Part shown: piece after piece, positions 25,461-33,889 of the stretch | Layout of the letters: the number at the start of each line of letters is the position of its first letter | Position numbering within the stretch: the stretch's first letter is position 1 | Assembly (NCBI GenBank): GCA_965277075.1 | Contig: OZ255707.1 | Span: 1,922,001-1,986,000 of the forward strand | DNA: 64,000 nucleotides | Source of the DNA: Lustribacter sp965277075 | Lineage (GTDB): Bacteria > Vulcanimicrobiota > Vulcanimicrobiia > Vulcanimicrobiales > Vulcanimicrobiaceae | Direction of reading: 5' to 3' | Translations under genes and position numbers: made by a program | Notes under the pieces: generated by a model | The model's input: the letters and a program-made list of their open reading frames with translations, nothing else | What the model was told of the DNA's origin: nothing | The model's database searches: none

Positions 25461-28247
25461 CTAGGCGTTGAGAATCTGACGAAGCACGAACTGCAAGATG
25501 CCGCCGTGCCGGTAGTAGTCCGCCTCATCCGGTGTGTCGATTCGAACCGTCGCATCGAACGCCGTCGTCTTGCCGGCCGCGCCGGTCGCGCGCACGGTCA
25601 CGCGCATGCGCGGTGCGACGACGGGCGCGATACCGGCGATTCCGAACGTTTCTTCGCCGGTGAGTCCGAGCGACTCGCGCGTTACACCGGCCGGATATTC
25701 CAACGGCAAGATGCCCATGCCGATCAGGTTCGAGCGGTGAATGCGTTCGAACGATTCGGCGATCACCGCGCGCACGCCGAGCAACATCGGGCCTTTCGCC
25801 GCCCAGTCGCGCGACGAACCCGAACCGTACTCTTTGCCGGCGAGAACGACGAGCGGCGTTCCGTCGCCGCGATATTTCTCCGACGCGTCGAAGATCGACA
25901 TCCGTTCGTTCGTCGGCAGATATCGCGTCGCGCTGCCCTCGACGCCCGGGACGAGTGCATTGCGCAACCGCACGTTGGCGAACGTTCCGCGCACCATGAC
26001 CTCGTGATTGCCGCGGCGTGCACCGTACGAATTGAAGTCGACCGGGTCGACGCCGTGCGCCGTTAGATATTGGGCCGCGGCCGACGACCGCGCGATGTTG
26101 CCGGCCGGCGAGATGTGATCGGTCGTCACGGAATCGCCGAGGACGGCGAGTATGCGTGCGTCGACGATGTCGCGCACCGGCGGCGGTTCGGCCGGCATGC
26201 CGTCGAAATATGGGGGGCGTTTGACGTATTCGCTGTTCGCATCCCACGCGTACCGTTCGCCGGTCGGAACCGGCAGGGCTCGCCATCGATCGTCCCCGGA
26301 GAACACGTCGGCATACCGTTCGCGAAACAGCGCGCCGGTGACCGACGCGGCGACGGCTGCATCGATCTCGGCGTTGGTCGGCCAAATATCTTTGAGGAAG
26401 ACGTCCGCGCCGTTACGATCGGTGCCGAGCGGCTCCGTCGTGAGATCGATGTCCATGCATCCCGCAAGCGCGTACGCGACGACGAGCGGCGGCGAAGCGA
26501 GGTAATTCGCACGTACCTGCGGATGAATCCGGCCCTCGAAATTCCGATTCCCCGAAAGCACCGCCGCAACGATGAGATCGTCGTGGGCAACTTCTTCGGC
26601 GACGTCGTCCGGCAGCGGCCCGCTATTGCCGATGCATGTCGTGCAGCCGTATCCGACGAGGTTGAAGCCGAGCTGATCGAGATACGGCGTGAGACCCGCT
26701 TTGGCGAGATAATCCGTGACGACTTTGCTGCCCGGCGCAAGCGACGTCTTCACCCACGGTTTGCGTTGCAGCCCGCGCTCGATCGCCTTCTTCGCGAGCA
26801 GTCCGGCACCGACCAGCACGGCCGGGTTCGACGTGTTGGTGCACGACGTGATCGCCGCGATCACGACCGAGCCGTCGCGTAGCTTGTCCGCGCTGCGCGA
26901 TGACGGCGAACCTTCGTCCGTCGCACGCTCCGCCGCCACGGCCGTGCCGCCGCCGCCTTCCGATTCGAGCCGCGAAATCGGTGCACCGACGGCCGGCGCG
27001 ACGACCCGCGCGTGCTTCCATTCATCGAGCGCGGATTCGAATGCCGCCCGTGCGCCGCCGAGAGGAACGCGGTCTTGCGGACGCCTCGGCCCCGCGAGGT
27101 TCGGCTCGACGATCGCGAGATCGAGCGCGAGCGTGTCGGTAAAGCGCGGCTCGGGCGACGCGTCGGTACGGAACATGCCTTGCGCCTTGGCATAGCCTTC
27201 GACGAGGGCGACATGTTCGTCGGTGCGCCCGGTCAAACGCAAGTACGTGAGCGTCTGTTCGTCGATCGGGAAGATCGCGACCGTCGAGCCGTACTCCGGC
27301 GACATGTTCCCGATCGTCGTACGGTCCGCTACGGGAAGATTCGAGAGACCGGGGCCGTAGAACTCGACGAACTTCGAGACGACGCCCTTCTTGCGCAGCA
27401 TCTGCGTGATCTGCAAGACGAGATCGGTCGCCGTGACCCCTTCGCGCAGCTTCCCGGTCAACTTGAAGCCGATGACCTCAGGAATCAGCATCGTCACCGG
27501 CTGTCCGAGCATCGCCGCTTCCGCTTCGATGCCGCCGACGCCCCACGCCAGCACGCCGACGCCGTTCGCCATCGTCGTATGCGAGTCGGTGCCGACGACC
27601 GAATCGGGATAGGCGAGCGGCGTGCCGCCCGGCGCCGCTTCTCCGCCGCCGCCGGCACCAAAGACGATGCGCGCCAGATATTCGATGTTGACTTGATGCA
27701 CGATGCCCGTATCCGGAGGCACCGCGCGAAATCCGTCGAGTGCGCCTTGGCCCCACTTGAGAAAGGCATAGCGTTCGCCGTTGCGCTCGAACTCGAGCTT
27801 CGCATTGTGCTCGAACGCGTCGGGCGTTCCGAACGCGTCGACTTGGACCGAATGATCGATGACGATCTCGACGGGCTGCACTGGGTTGATGCGCGACGGA
27901 TCGCCGCCCATCGTCGCGATCGCGTCGCGCATTGCCGCGAGATCGACGACGCACGGCACACCCGTGAAGTCTTGCAGCAGCACGCGTGCCGGACGATACG
28001 CGATCTCGCGGTCCAGCACGCCGGCGGGACTCCAACTCGCCAACGCCGCGATATCGGCGGCTTCGACCGAGCGGCCGTCTTCGTAGCGCAGCAGATTCTC
28101 CAGCAGCACTTTCAGCGAGAAAGGAAGCGTCGCAACGGCGTGTCCGTTCGATTCGAGCGCGTCTAGGCGGAAGTACGTGTAGGTGCGGTCGCCGACGTGT
28201 AACGTGTCGCGTGCACCGAACGAATTGGGATGAGCGTTCGTGTTCAC
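25461..28247 (-). CDS. acnA: Aconitate hydratase A
   Basis: 928 residues from the GTG at 28247. It interconverts citrate and isocitrate in the TCA cycle. Signatures include VVGTDSHTTMANGVGVLAWG (about 213-232), IEAEAAMLGQPVTM, AAITSCTNTSNPAVLVGAG (first cluster Cys, near 473) and GYGCTTCIGNSGPL (the CxxC pair, near 540), the three ligands of the [4Fe-4S] cluster. The C-terminal swivel domain has GKEYGSGSSRDWAAKGP. The start is preferred because the N-terminus then begins close to the family's SFGARDTLHVGDRTYTYFRL. An Ala/Gly-rich insert near 440-465 lies between domains. It may double as an RNA-binding post-transcriptional regulator, as in other bacteria, but that cannot be seen here. Confidence 0.96.
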   Translation of the reverse strand: MNTNAHPNSFGARDTLHVGDRTYTYFRLDALESNGHAVATLPFSLKVLLENLLRYEDGRSVEAADIAALASWSPAGVLDREIAYRPARVLLQDFTGVPCVVDLAAMRDAIATMGGDPSRINPVQPVEIVIDHSVQVDAFGTPDAFEHNAKLEFERNGERYAFLKWGQGALDGFRAVPPDTGIVHQVNIEYLARIVFGAGGGGEAAPGGTPLAYPDSVVGTDSHTTMANGVGVLAWGVGGIEAEAAMLGQPVTMLIPEVIGFKLTGKLREGVTATDLVLQITQMLRKKGVVSKFVEFYGPGLSNLPVADRTTIGNMSPEYGSTVAIFPIDEQTLTYLRLTGRTDEHVALVEGYAKAQGMFRTDASPEPRFTDTLALDLAIVEPNLAGPRRPQDRVPLGGARAAFESALDEWKHARVVAPAVGAPISRLESEGGGGTAVAAERATDEGSPSSRSADKLRDGSVVIAAITSCTNTSNPAVLVGAGLLAKKAIERGLQRKPWVKTSLAPGSKVVTDYLAKAGLTPYLDQLGFNLVGYGCTTCIGNSGPLPDDVAEEVAHDDLIVAAVLSGNRNFEGRIHPQVRANYLASPPLVVAYALAGCMDIDLTTEPLGTDRNGADVFLKDIWPTNAEIDAAVAASVTGALFRERYADVFSGDDRWRALPVPTGERYAWDANSEYVKRPPYFDGMPAEPPPVRDIVDARILAVLGDSVTTDHISPAGNIARSSAAAQYLTAHGVDPVDFNSYGARRGNHEVMVRGTFANVRLRNALVPGVEGSATRYLPTNERMSIFDASEKYRGDGTPLVVLAGKEYGSGSSRDWAAKGPMLLGVRAVIAESFERIHRSNLIGMGILPLEYPAGVTRESLGLTGEETFGIAGIAPVVAPRMRVTVRATGAAGKTTAFDATVRIDTPDEADYYRHGGILQFVLRQILNA

Positions 28248-28278
28248 ATCGGCGGCCGTTCGCCGCCGTAGACGGCGC

Positions 28279-29469
28279 CTACTCCGGCTCGGCTGCGCCC
28301 GCCACGAGCACCGCGCGCGGTGCACCGTTCCGGTAGTCGGCGATCCGCAGGACGCGCTCCCCGGTAAGCAATTGCCAGAGCGGTTCGACGATCAGGTCGC
28401 GCCGCCAGGTGGTCAGGCCGAGGAGCGTCACCACTTCGTCCAGTGATTGCGGCGTTTCGCGCGCGATACGCTCGATGTCGCCGCGTGTGAGCACCAAGGT
28501 CGGCGGGAGGTCGTTCGCGGCTGCCACGGCGTTGACCAAGAGCGCGAGCGCTGCAACGAGCGCGTCGCGCTGCGCGCCGAGCGGTCGCGGCGCGCGCGGC
28601 GGCAGGGCGTCTTCCGGCAGCGCTTCGCCGGCGCGCACCGCCTCGATGATGCGCGTACCGATCGCCTTACGCATTCCGGCGTCGAGCCGCCGCAACTGCG
28701 CGAGTTCGTCGACCGCCCGCGGACGCAGCGCAACGATCCCGCCCAACACGTCGTCGGGTAAGATGTATTTGAGCGGAACGTTGCGTTCACGCGCGATCGA
28801 TTCACGGAGGATCGCGAGTTCGTTGAGCACGCCGAGTTCGCGACGATTCAGTCGCGCGTTGCCGGCGACACGCAGGTATAGCCGGCGCCGGTCCGAGCGA
28901 TATGCGCCGGGGTCGACGAGCGATCGCATTTCGTCGATCGCCCACGTCGACCGGCCGCGCGCACGCAAAATTTCATCGAGCTTGTCGGCAACAACGAAGA
29001 GATACCGGACGTCGTCGACGAGGTATTCCAGTTGGCGTTGCGTGAACGGGCGCGTGCTCCAGTCGCTGACCGTTTGCGACTTGCGCAACACGACACCGGT
29101 TATCTCTCGGACGAGATCGAGCAGCGAGATCGAGATGCCATAACCGCAGAACGCGGCGGCGATCTGCGTGTCGTACGCGGTCTTCGGCAACTCACCGAAC
29201 ATATCGTCGACGATTCGCAAGTCACTCGAGAGCGCGTGTCCGACCACGCTGGCCGTCGCGAGCGCATCCGCGAGCGGCCGCAGATCCGCGAGCGCGAGCG
29301 GATCGACGATCGCGACACCGTCTTCGAAGGCGATCTGCACGACCATCAACTTCGGCGTGAAATGCTTCTCGGTATGAAACTCGGTATCGAGCGCGATGCG
29401 CGGTGCGGCGGCGATGCGCGCGCAGAGCGCGGCGAGCGCCGGCGCGTCGGCGATGGTTTCGACGTTCAC
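28279..29469 (-). CDS. rnd: Ribonuclease D
   Basis: 396 residues. DEDDy exonuclease motifs are ALDTEFH (Asp28, Glu30), GHALSSDLRIVDDMF (near 77-91) and the VDDVRYL motif (near 150-156) containing the catalytic Tyr and Asp. An HRDC domain follows near 200-285 and a second helical domain ends the protein. It trims 3' ends of tRNA precursors and other stable RNAs. GTG at 29469 overlaps the DedA/TVP38 stop (GTGA), and aconitase begins 31 bases after this gene's stop. Confidence 0.94.
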   Translation of the reverse strand: MNVETIADAPALAALCARIAAAPRIALDTEFHTEKHFTPKLMVVQIAFEDGVAIVDPLALADLRPLADALATASVVGHALSSDLRIVDDMFGELPKTAYDTQIAAAFCGYGISISLLDLVREITGVVLRKSQTVSDWSTRPFTQRQLEYLVDDVRYLFVVADKLDEILRARGRSTWAIDEMRSLVDPGAYRSDRRRLYLRVAGNARLNRRELGVLNELAILRESIARERNVPLKYILPDDVLGGIVALRPRAVDELAQLRRLDAGMRKAIGTRIIEAVRAGEALPEDALPPRAPRPLGAQRDALVAALALLVNAVAAANDLPPTLVLTRGDIERIARETPQSLDEVVTLLGLTTWRRDLIVEPLWQLLTGERVLRIADYRNGAPRAVLVAGAAEPE

Positions 29470-30122
29470 GGCGAGTGCGCGGGCGCCGGCGAGGGCACGT
29501 GATGACGGCGCGGCAAATGCAGGTGATGCTGCTCGGCGAAATCGTTTACCGGCTGGATGAACTTCGCTTCGATGTAGTTGGAGAGCGCATTACCGCCGAT
29601 CGCAAGGGCGGTACATAGCGGCACCGCGATCGCGCACATTGTATATATTTGCCGCCACATCGGCACGCGCAACGCCGCGGCAACTTGCGTCGCGATCGTT
29701 CCGCCGAGTCCCGGCAGGATGCGTACGACGATCAGGAACATCGGCGACCCGATTTGGAACCGCCGCACCCAGGCCGGAAGTCGCGCGACCGTTTGCTCGA
29801 TGTTGAGCAACTTCGAAGTGCGCAAGGCAACGTAATAGCCGACGACCGCTGCAACGACGAGGCCGGCCGCGTTGACGGCCGAGCCGATCCACGGCCCGAA
29901 CAGGACGCCGTTCATGACGGCGAGCGCGTCGGTGACGGAGAACGGGGCCGAAGCGACGACCGCAAAGAGTAGCACGGCGATCGGATACGACCACGGCCCG
30001 AGAACGACGAGCATGTGTTCGACGTCGGACTTGCGCGCGACGACGAATGCTGCGACCGCGAAGGAGCTGCCGAGGATCAGTCCCGCCTCGAGACGGCGGA
30101 GGACCGTCGACGTACCATTCAC
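29466..30122 (-). CDS. DedA/TVP38/TMEM64 (VTT-domain) family membrane protein
   Basis: 218 residues from GTG at 30122, chosen because an AGAGG ribosome site lies seven bases upstream. An ATG at 30158 in frame has none. Four to five hydrophobic segments are present. The VTT-domain core is seen in SVTDALAVMNGVLFGPWIGSAVNAAGLVVAAVVGYY and MFLIVVRILPGLGGTIATQVAAALRVPMW. VTT proteins act as lipid scramblases or transporters of isoprenoid or phospholipid carriers in other organisms. It is first gene of an operon with rnd and acnA. The C-terminus is rich in His and Pro. Confidence 0.85.
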   Translation of the reverse strand: MNGTSTVLRRLEAGLILGSSFAVAAFVVARKSDVEHMLVVLGPWSYPIAVLLFAVVASAPFSVTDALAVMNGVLFGPWIGSAVNAAGLVVAAVVGYYVALRTSKLLNIEQTVARLPAWVRRFQIGSPMFLIVVRILPGLGGTIATQVAAALRVPMWRQIYTMCAIAVPLCTALAIGGNALSNYIEAKFIQPVNDFAEQHHLHLPRRHHVPSPAPAHSP

Positions 30123-30171
30123 CGCATCGCCTCTTTTGCGCAAGTCGCGGCCGCTCATGCACGGACACAAG

Positions 30172-30198
30172 AATGGACCTCGCAGAGCGAGGTCCATT
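30172..30198. repeat. Perfect 12-bp hairpin in the leader of the dedA operon
   Basis: AATGGACCTCGC-AGA-GCGAGGTCCATT folds to a 12-bp stem with a three-base loop, with no mismatch. It lies 50 bases upstream of the dedA-like start. No U tract follows on either strand, so it is unlikely to be a plain intrinsic terminator. It may be a leader structure, operator or processing site. Confidence 0.6.
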
Positions 30199-30519
30199 GT
30201 GCGTCGATTCTCTCGCAGCCGCGGTCCGGCTACGAGGCGTTGACCTTCGGTGGATCTAACGGTTCCAAAGGCACCGTCCTCCTTCCAGTGTCGTACATAG
30301 CGCGCTGGTGGCGACCCTCACCAAAACGACGAACAAATCAAGCCGTTTCGGTGCCAACTACCCAGGTGGATCTTGCGACGTCAAGCCGCCCTCCCATTGG
30401 GTGAATTCTGTGCATAGCCTCGAGGTTCTCGTATCGTACACCGCCCCCGCAGGAGCCGCAATACGGGAAAAACGCACCCACGTTATGCACAGCGCAACTC
30501 ACGCGCACGACGAATCGGA
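30199..30519. other. 321-base region without a convincing gene
   Basis: This stretch lies between the fasciclin gene stop and the dedA-operon hairpin and looks less GC-rich than its surroundings. It holds a direct repeat, GGTGGATCT (around 30250-30258 and 30362-30370), and on the minus strand AAGGAGG (30278-30284) three bases before a GTG that opens a 14-codon frame (30230-30274, VPLEPLDPPKVNAS). Promoter signals for the downstream operon are expected here, but I could not define them. No tRNA or known RNA was recognised. Longer frames on both strands have no familiar features. Confidence 0.5.
30230..30274 (-). CDS. Possible 14-codon leader peptide
   Basis: A short frame starting GTG CCT TTG GAA with a strong AAGGAGG box upstream, though only three bases away, closer than optimal. 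A TTG two codons downstream would have better spacing. It ends with TAG 31 bases before the perfect hairpin at 30172-30198 (minus strand), a layout like leader peptides or small translated regulators. The peptide has three Pro and no regulatory run of one amino acid. It may also be chance. Confidence 0.3.
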   Translation of the reverse strand: MPLEPLDPPKVNAS

Positions 30520-31107
30520 TCAGGGCATCAACACGCTATCGATCACGTGCACGACACCGTTGGACTGATACACGTCGGCCGTCGTGACGGTCGCTTTGCC
30601 GCCTTTGGCATCGGTGATGATGACGTTCGGTCCGTCCATCGTCGCGGTCAAGCTCTCGCCGTCCACGGTCTTGAACATCGCCGTACCGTTGCCGGCCTTA
30701 ATTTTCGCAGCAATGGCTGCCGCGTCCATTTTGCCTGCGACGACGTGATAGGTCAGGACCTTCGTGAGGGTCGCTTTATCGTTACCGACCGCGGTCAGCG
30801 TCGCGCTCGGGATTTTGTTGAACGCCGCGTTGGTCGGTGCGAAAACCGTGAACGGACCCGGCCCGCTCAGCGTGGTGACAAGATCAGCTTTTTTCACGAG
30901 GGAAACGAGCGTGGTAAGATTCGGTGCCTTTGACGCGTTCGTGACGATCGTGTCGCTCGAGGACATCGCCGCGCCGCCGACCGTGGGATTCGCCTTCATG
31001 GCGCTGCCGCTCGAGTCTTTCATGGCGCTGCCGCTCGAGTCTTGGGCAAGGGCCGGGGCAACGCAAAGCGCCGCGAGTACGGCTCCTGCGATGAACTTAT
31101 TGAGCAT
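30520..31107 (-). CDS. Secreted fasciclin (FAS1) domain protein
   Basis: 195 residues. A signal peptide MLNKFIAGAVLAALCVAPALA is followed by a short duplicated linker DSSGSAMK (twice in a row) and a single FAS1 domain (about 65-195). Conserved FAS1 features are FTVFAPTNAAFNKIP near 101-115 and YHVVAGKMDAAAI, plus the C-terminal NGVVHVIDSVLMP. Such bacterial MPB70/Nex18-type proteins are periplasmic or extracellular and often act in adhesion. The ATG has an AGGAG box five bases upstream. The gene diverges from the NUDIX gene with about 130 bases between them, which should hold promoters for both. Confidence 0.92.
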   Translation of the reverse strand: MLNKFIAGAVLAALCVAPALAQDSSGSAMKDSSGSAMKANPTVGGAAMSSSDTIVTNASKAPNLTTLVSLVKKADLVTTLSGPGPFTVFAPTNAAFNKIPSATLTAVGNDKATLTKVLTYHVVAGKMDAAAIAAKIKAGNGTAMFKTVDGESLTATMDGPNVIITDAKGGKATVTTADVYQSNGVVHVIDSVLMP

Positions 31108-31239
31108 AATGACTCCTGTGGGAAAGTCCGGAGGTTTCCGGACCGGTTGTACCGAGAACGAAACGGCGGCCAAACCGCCGCGGATTTCGACGACGGCAAG
31201 CGAACGGAAGTTACCGGCACGTATGGCGAACGAAACAGC

Positions 31240-31956
31240 GTGGTAGCTCAGCCCCGAGACGCGGCCACGGTCGTCGTCTGTCGGGACACGGACGCTGGGA
31301 TCGAGGTTTACATGCTGCGGCGCAGTTCGCGCTCGCCGGCGATTCCCGACGCCTACGTGTTTCCGGGTGGAACGTTGGACAACAACGATAAGTCGCCGCA
31401 AGCCCGCATGCGGCTCACCGGCGAGTGGCGCCCGGCGGAGCCCGCGTTCACCTATGCCGCGATTCGTGAAACGTTCGAGGAATGCGGGCTGCTTTTCAGC
31501 GTTTCGCCCGTCGACGCCGGCGCACTCCGCGATGCGCGGACGCGCATGATCCAAGGCAAGCGTACCTTCAGCGAAACGCTGATCGATCTGAACGCGCGCC
31601 TGGATGCAACGGCCATCCGGTATTTCTCGCGATGGATCACGCCGCCGGTGGTGCCGCAGCGCTTCGACGCGCGCTTTTTCGTCGCGCGCGCACCCGCCGG
31701 ACAAATCGCCGAAGCCGATGCGTTCGAAACCTACGACGGCATGTGGCTGCGGCCCGCCGAAACCATCGCGGCGGTCGAGCGTCAAGAACGACAAATGATT
31801 TTTCCGACGCTCAAACATCTCGAACGGGTCGCGCAATTTGCGACCGTCGCCGATTTGCTCGCGTTTGCGGACACGAAGAAGACGGTTCCGGTGACGCCGA
31901 ACGTCCGCGAAGGCGCGTCGTTCTTTATTCCCGCAGCGCTCGAAAATTCGTGGTGA
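31240..31956 (+). CDS. NUDIX hydrolase, NUDT19-like
   Basis: About 238 residues from GTG at 31240; no ATG fits and no clear ribosome site is seen. The fold opens DAATVVVCRDTDAGIEVYMLRR and has FPGGTLD followed, after about 30 residues, by AAIRETFEECGLLF. This REXXEE half of the Nudix box lies further from GG than the canonical spacing, as in the NUDT19-type subfamily (CoA or nucleotide-sugar hydrolases). The last 90 residues carry SRWITPPVVPQRFDARFF, typical of that group. The stop overlaps the start of an MBL hydrolase gene (GTGA), so the two are coupled. Confidence 0.85.
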   Translation: MVAQPRDAATVVVCRDTDAGIEVYMLRRSSRSPAIPDAYVFPGGTLDNNDKSPQARMRLTGEWRPAEPAFTYAAIRETFEECGLLFSVSPVDAGALRDARTRMIQGKRTFSETLIDLNARLDATAIRYFSRWITPPVVPQRFDARFFVARAPAGQIAEADAFETYDGMWLRPAETIAAVERQERQMIFPTLKHLERVAQFATVADLLAFADTKKTVPVTPNVREGASFFIPAALENSW

Positions 31957-32915
31957 CCCTCAGTGCGCGCGTGTCGCGGCTGCGTGCTCCGAACCCCTCA
32001 CCGATGACGCTCGACGGAACGAACGGCTATATCGTCAACGGCGGGCACAGACGCTGGATCGCGATCGATCCCGGACCCGATCTGGCCGAACAAACGGCGG
32101 CGTTCGTCGATGCAGCGAACGCCGCTGATGCGATTTTTGCGGCGATCCTCGTCACGCACGGCCATCCCGATCATTTCCCCGGTGCGGCGCCGCTGGCGCG
32201 CGCGACCGGTGCGCCGGTCTACGCACATCCCGCCGCGACGTTCGCGCACGACCGCGCGCTCGCCGACGGCGAAATGCTGCAGGTCGACGACGCCGTAATG
32301 CACGCGCTGCATGCGCCGGGCCACGCACCCGATCACGCCGTCTTCGTTCTCGAAGACGAACGCGCGCTGTTCACCGGCGACGTGATCATCGGAACCGGGA
32401 CCGTCGTGATCGCGCCGCCGAACGGCGACATGCGCGCATACCAGCGCACGTTGCGACGCTTGCGCGACGACTACGGAACGAGCCGGGTGATCTACGGCGG
32501 CCATGGACCTGAACGCACCGACGTCGCCGCGACGATCGACGGCTACATCGCGCATCGCGAAGCGCGCGAAGCCCAACTGCTCGCGCTGCTCGAGCGCGGC
32601 CCTGCGACGATACCCGACATCGTCGCCGCGATCTACACCGACACCGACCGGCGGTTGTGGCCCGCGGCCGCACGTCAAATCTTGGCGTATCTGGACGCCC
32701 TCGAACGCGAGGGCCGCGTGCGCGGCGCCGCGATCGATCGGCCGCTCACGCCCGCGGAGCGCGCCCTACTCGATCCCGATCTCGGCAGCATCGCACGCGA
32801 AACGCGCGCGCTCGCGCGTGACGAGCTGGGGTACGGCATAGCCGAACCGGCACTCGTCGCCTATACGCTGCTCGGTACCTCACCGTCGATGCGGATGACG
32901 ACTTTGCCGAACTGA
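31953..32915 (+). CDS. MBL-fold metallohydrolase, LACTB2-like
   Basis: 320 residues with a GTG start overlapping the NUDIX stop. The metal-binding motif THGHPDH (about 68-74) with GHAPDH (about 113-118) and FTGDVIIGTG (about 130-139) is that of glyoxalase II/LACTB2 hydrolases. The C-terminal third has a winged-helix-like segment (RQILAYLDALEREGRVRG), also typical of LACTB2, which cleaves RNA in animals; the bacterial role is unknown. NUDIX-MBL pairs of this kind are often annotated together in fatty-acid or CoA pathways. The 3' end overlaps the quinone oxidoreductase gene by 55 bases on the other strand. Confidence 0.87.
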   Translation: MTLSARVSRLRAPNPSPMTLDGTNGYIVNGGHRRWIAIDPGPDLAEQTAAFVDAANAADAIFAAILVTHGHPDHFPGAAPLARATGAPVYAHPAATFAHDRALADGEMLQVDDAVMHALHAPGHAPDHAVFVLEDERALFTGDVIIGTGTVVIAPPNGDMRAYQRTLRRLRDDYGTSRVIYGGHGPERTDVAATIDGYIAHREAREAQLLALLERGPATIPDIVAAIYTDTDRRLWPAAARQILAYLDALEREGRVRGAAIDRPLTPAERALLDPDLGSIARETRALARDELGYGIAEPALVAYTLLGTSPSMRMTTLPN

Positions 32916-33889
32916 TCACCGGCGGCGATGCGGTTCGCCGCCGCAACGATATCGTCCAGCGCGACGACTTCGTCGATCGCGGGCCGGATGCCGGACGTCG
33001 CGAAGAGTTCGAGCATCGCGCGAAAATCGGAAGGACTGCCCATCGACGTGCCGAGGATGTCGAGGTGTTTCCAAAAGACGGAGAACATCCGAATCTTGGC
33101 ATCGCCGGTCGTTCCGCCGTAGGTGACGATACGCGCGCCGGGACGCGCGACGTCGAGTGCCCTCGCAAACGTTTCACCGCCGACCGAATCGATCACCAGC
33201 GTCGGTCCGCCGTCGCTTTGCGCACGAACCTCCTTGCTCCAATTCCCACTGGTCTTGTAGTTGATGCACACGTCGGCACCGAGCGCGTGCGCGCGTTCGA
33301 GTTTTGCGTCGCTCGACGACGTGACGATCGTCCGCGCGCCGAGCGACTTCGCGAATTGCAGTGCGAATGTTTGCACGCCGCCGCCGACGCCGGGGATCAA
33401 CACGACGTCGTTCGAGGTGCAACGGCCGCGCGTGAACACCGCGCGATACGCGGTCAACCCGGCAAGCGGGATCGCCGCGGCCTGTTCGTTCGAGAGCGGC
33501 GCAGGTTTCGAATGCACGTTGTGCGCCGGCACGCTGATAAACTCCGCGAACGTCCCGGGATGCGGCATGCCGAGGAGCGAGCTGTTCGATTGCCAGACGA
33601 CCGGGTCGTCACCCCAACCGAGCATCGGATCGATCACGACGGTCGCTCCGACGGCTGGGCCCTCCGCCCCCGGGCCGTGCGCGGCGACAATACCGCAGCC
33701 GTCGGAGCCGGGCAGCACCGGCAGTACGATTCCCGGATACAGCCCCTGGCTGATGTACACGTCGCGCCGGTTAAACGCGGCGTGCGAAAGTCGGACGAGG
33801 ATTTCGCCTGCACCGGCTACCGGGGCGTCGACGTCCTCGACCATGAAATTTTCGGGACCACCGATCGCATGTAATCGAACGGCGCGCAT
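32861..33889 (-). CDS. Zinc-independent MDR family NADPH:quinone oxidoreductase-like protein
   Basis: 342 residues. The medium-chain dehydrogenase N-domain starts MRAVRLHAIGGPENFMVEDVDAP and has LPGSDGCGIV in place of GHE-type catalytic zinc sites, so it lacks catalytic zinc as quinone oxidoreductases do. The Rossmann domain has VVLIPGVGGGVQTFALQFAKSLGARTI with a GxGxxG-like glycine run. It starts with a TGATG overlap on the acyl-CoA ligase stop, so the two are co-translated. In acyl-CoA gene pairs such an enzyme may be an enoyl or acryloyl-CoA reductase, which is speculation here. Confidence 0.88.
   Translation of the reverse strand: MRAVRLHAIGGPENFMVEDVDAPVAGAGEILVRLSHAAFNRRDVYISQGLYPGIVLPVLPGSDGCGIVAAHGPGAEGPAVGATVVIDPMLGWGDDPVVWQSNSSLLGMPHPGTFAEFISVPAHNVHSKPAPLSNEQAAAIPLAGLTAYRAVFTRGRCTSNDVVLIPGVGGGVQTFALQFAKSLGARTIVTSSSDAKLERAHALGADVCINYKTSGNWSKEVRAQSDGGPTLVIDSVGGETFARALDVARPGARIVTYGGTTGDAKIRMFSVFWKHLDILGTSMGSPSDFRAMLELFATSGIRPAIDEVVALDDIVAAANRIAAGDQFGKVVIRIDGEVPSSV

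Noticed and set aside
30308..30568. 86-codon frame in the leader region before the fasciclin gene end
   Set aside because: It runs antisense into the fasciclin gene and shows no familiar feature or ribosome site.
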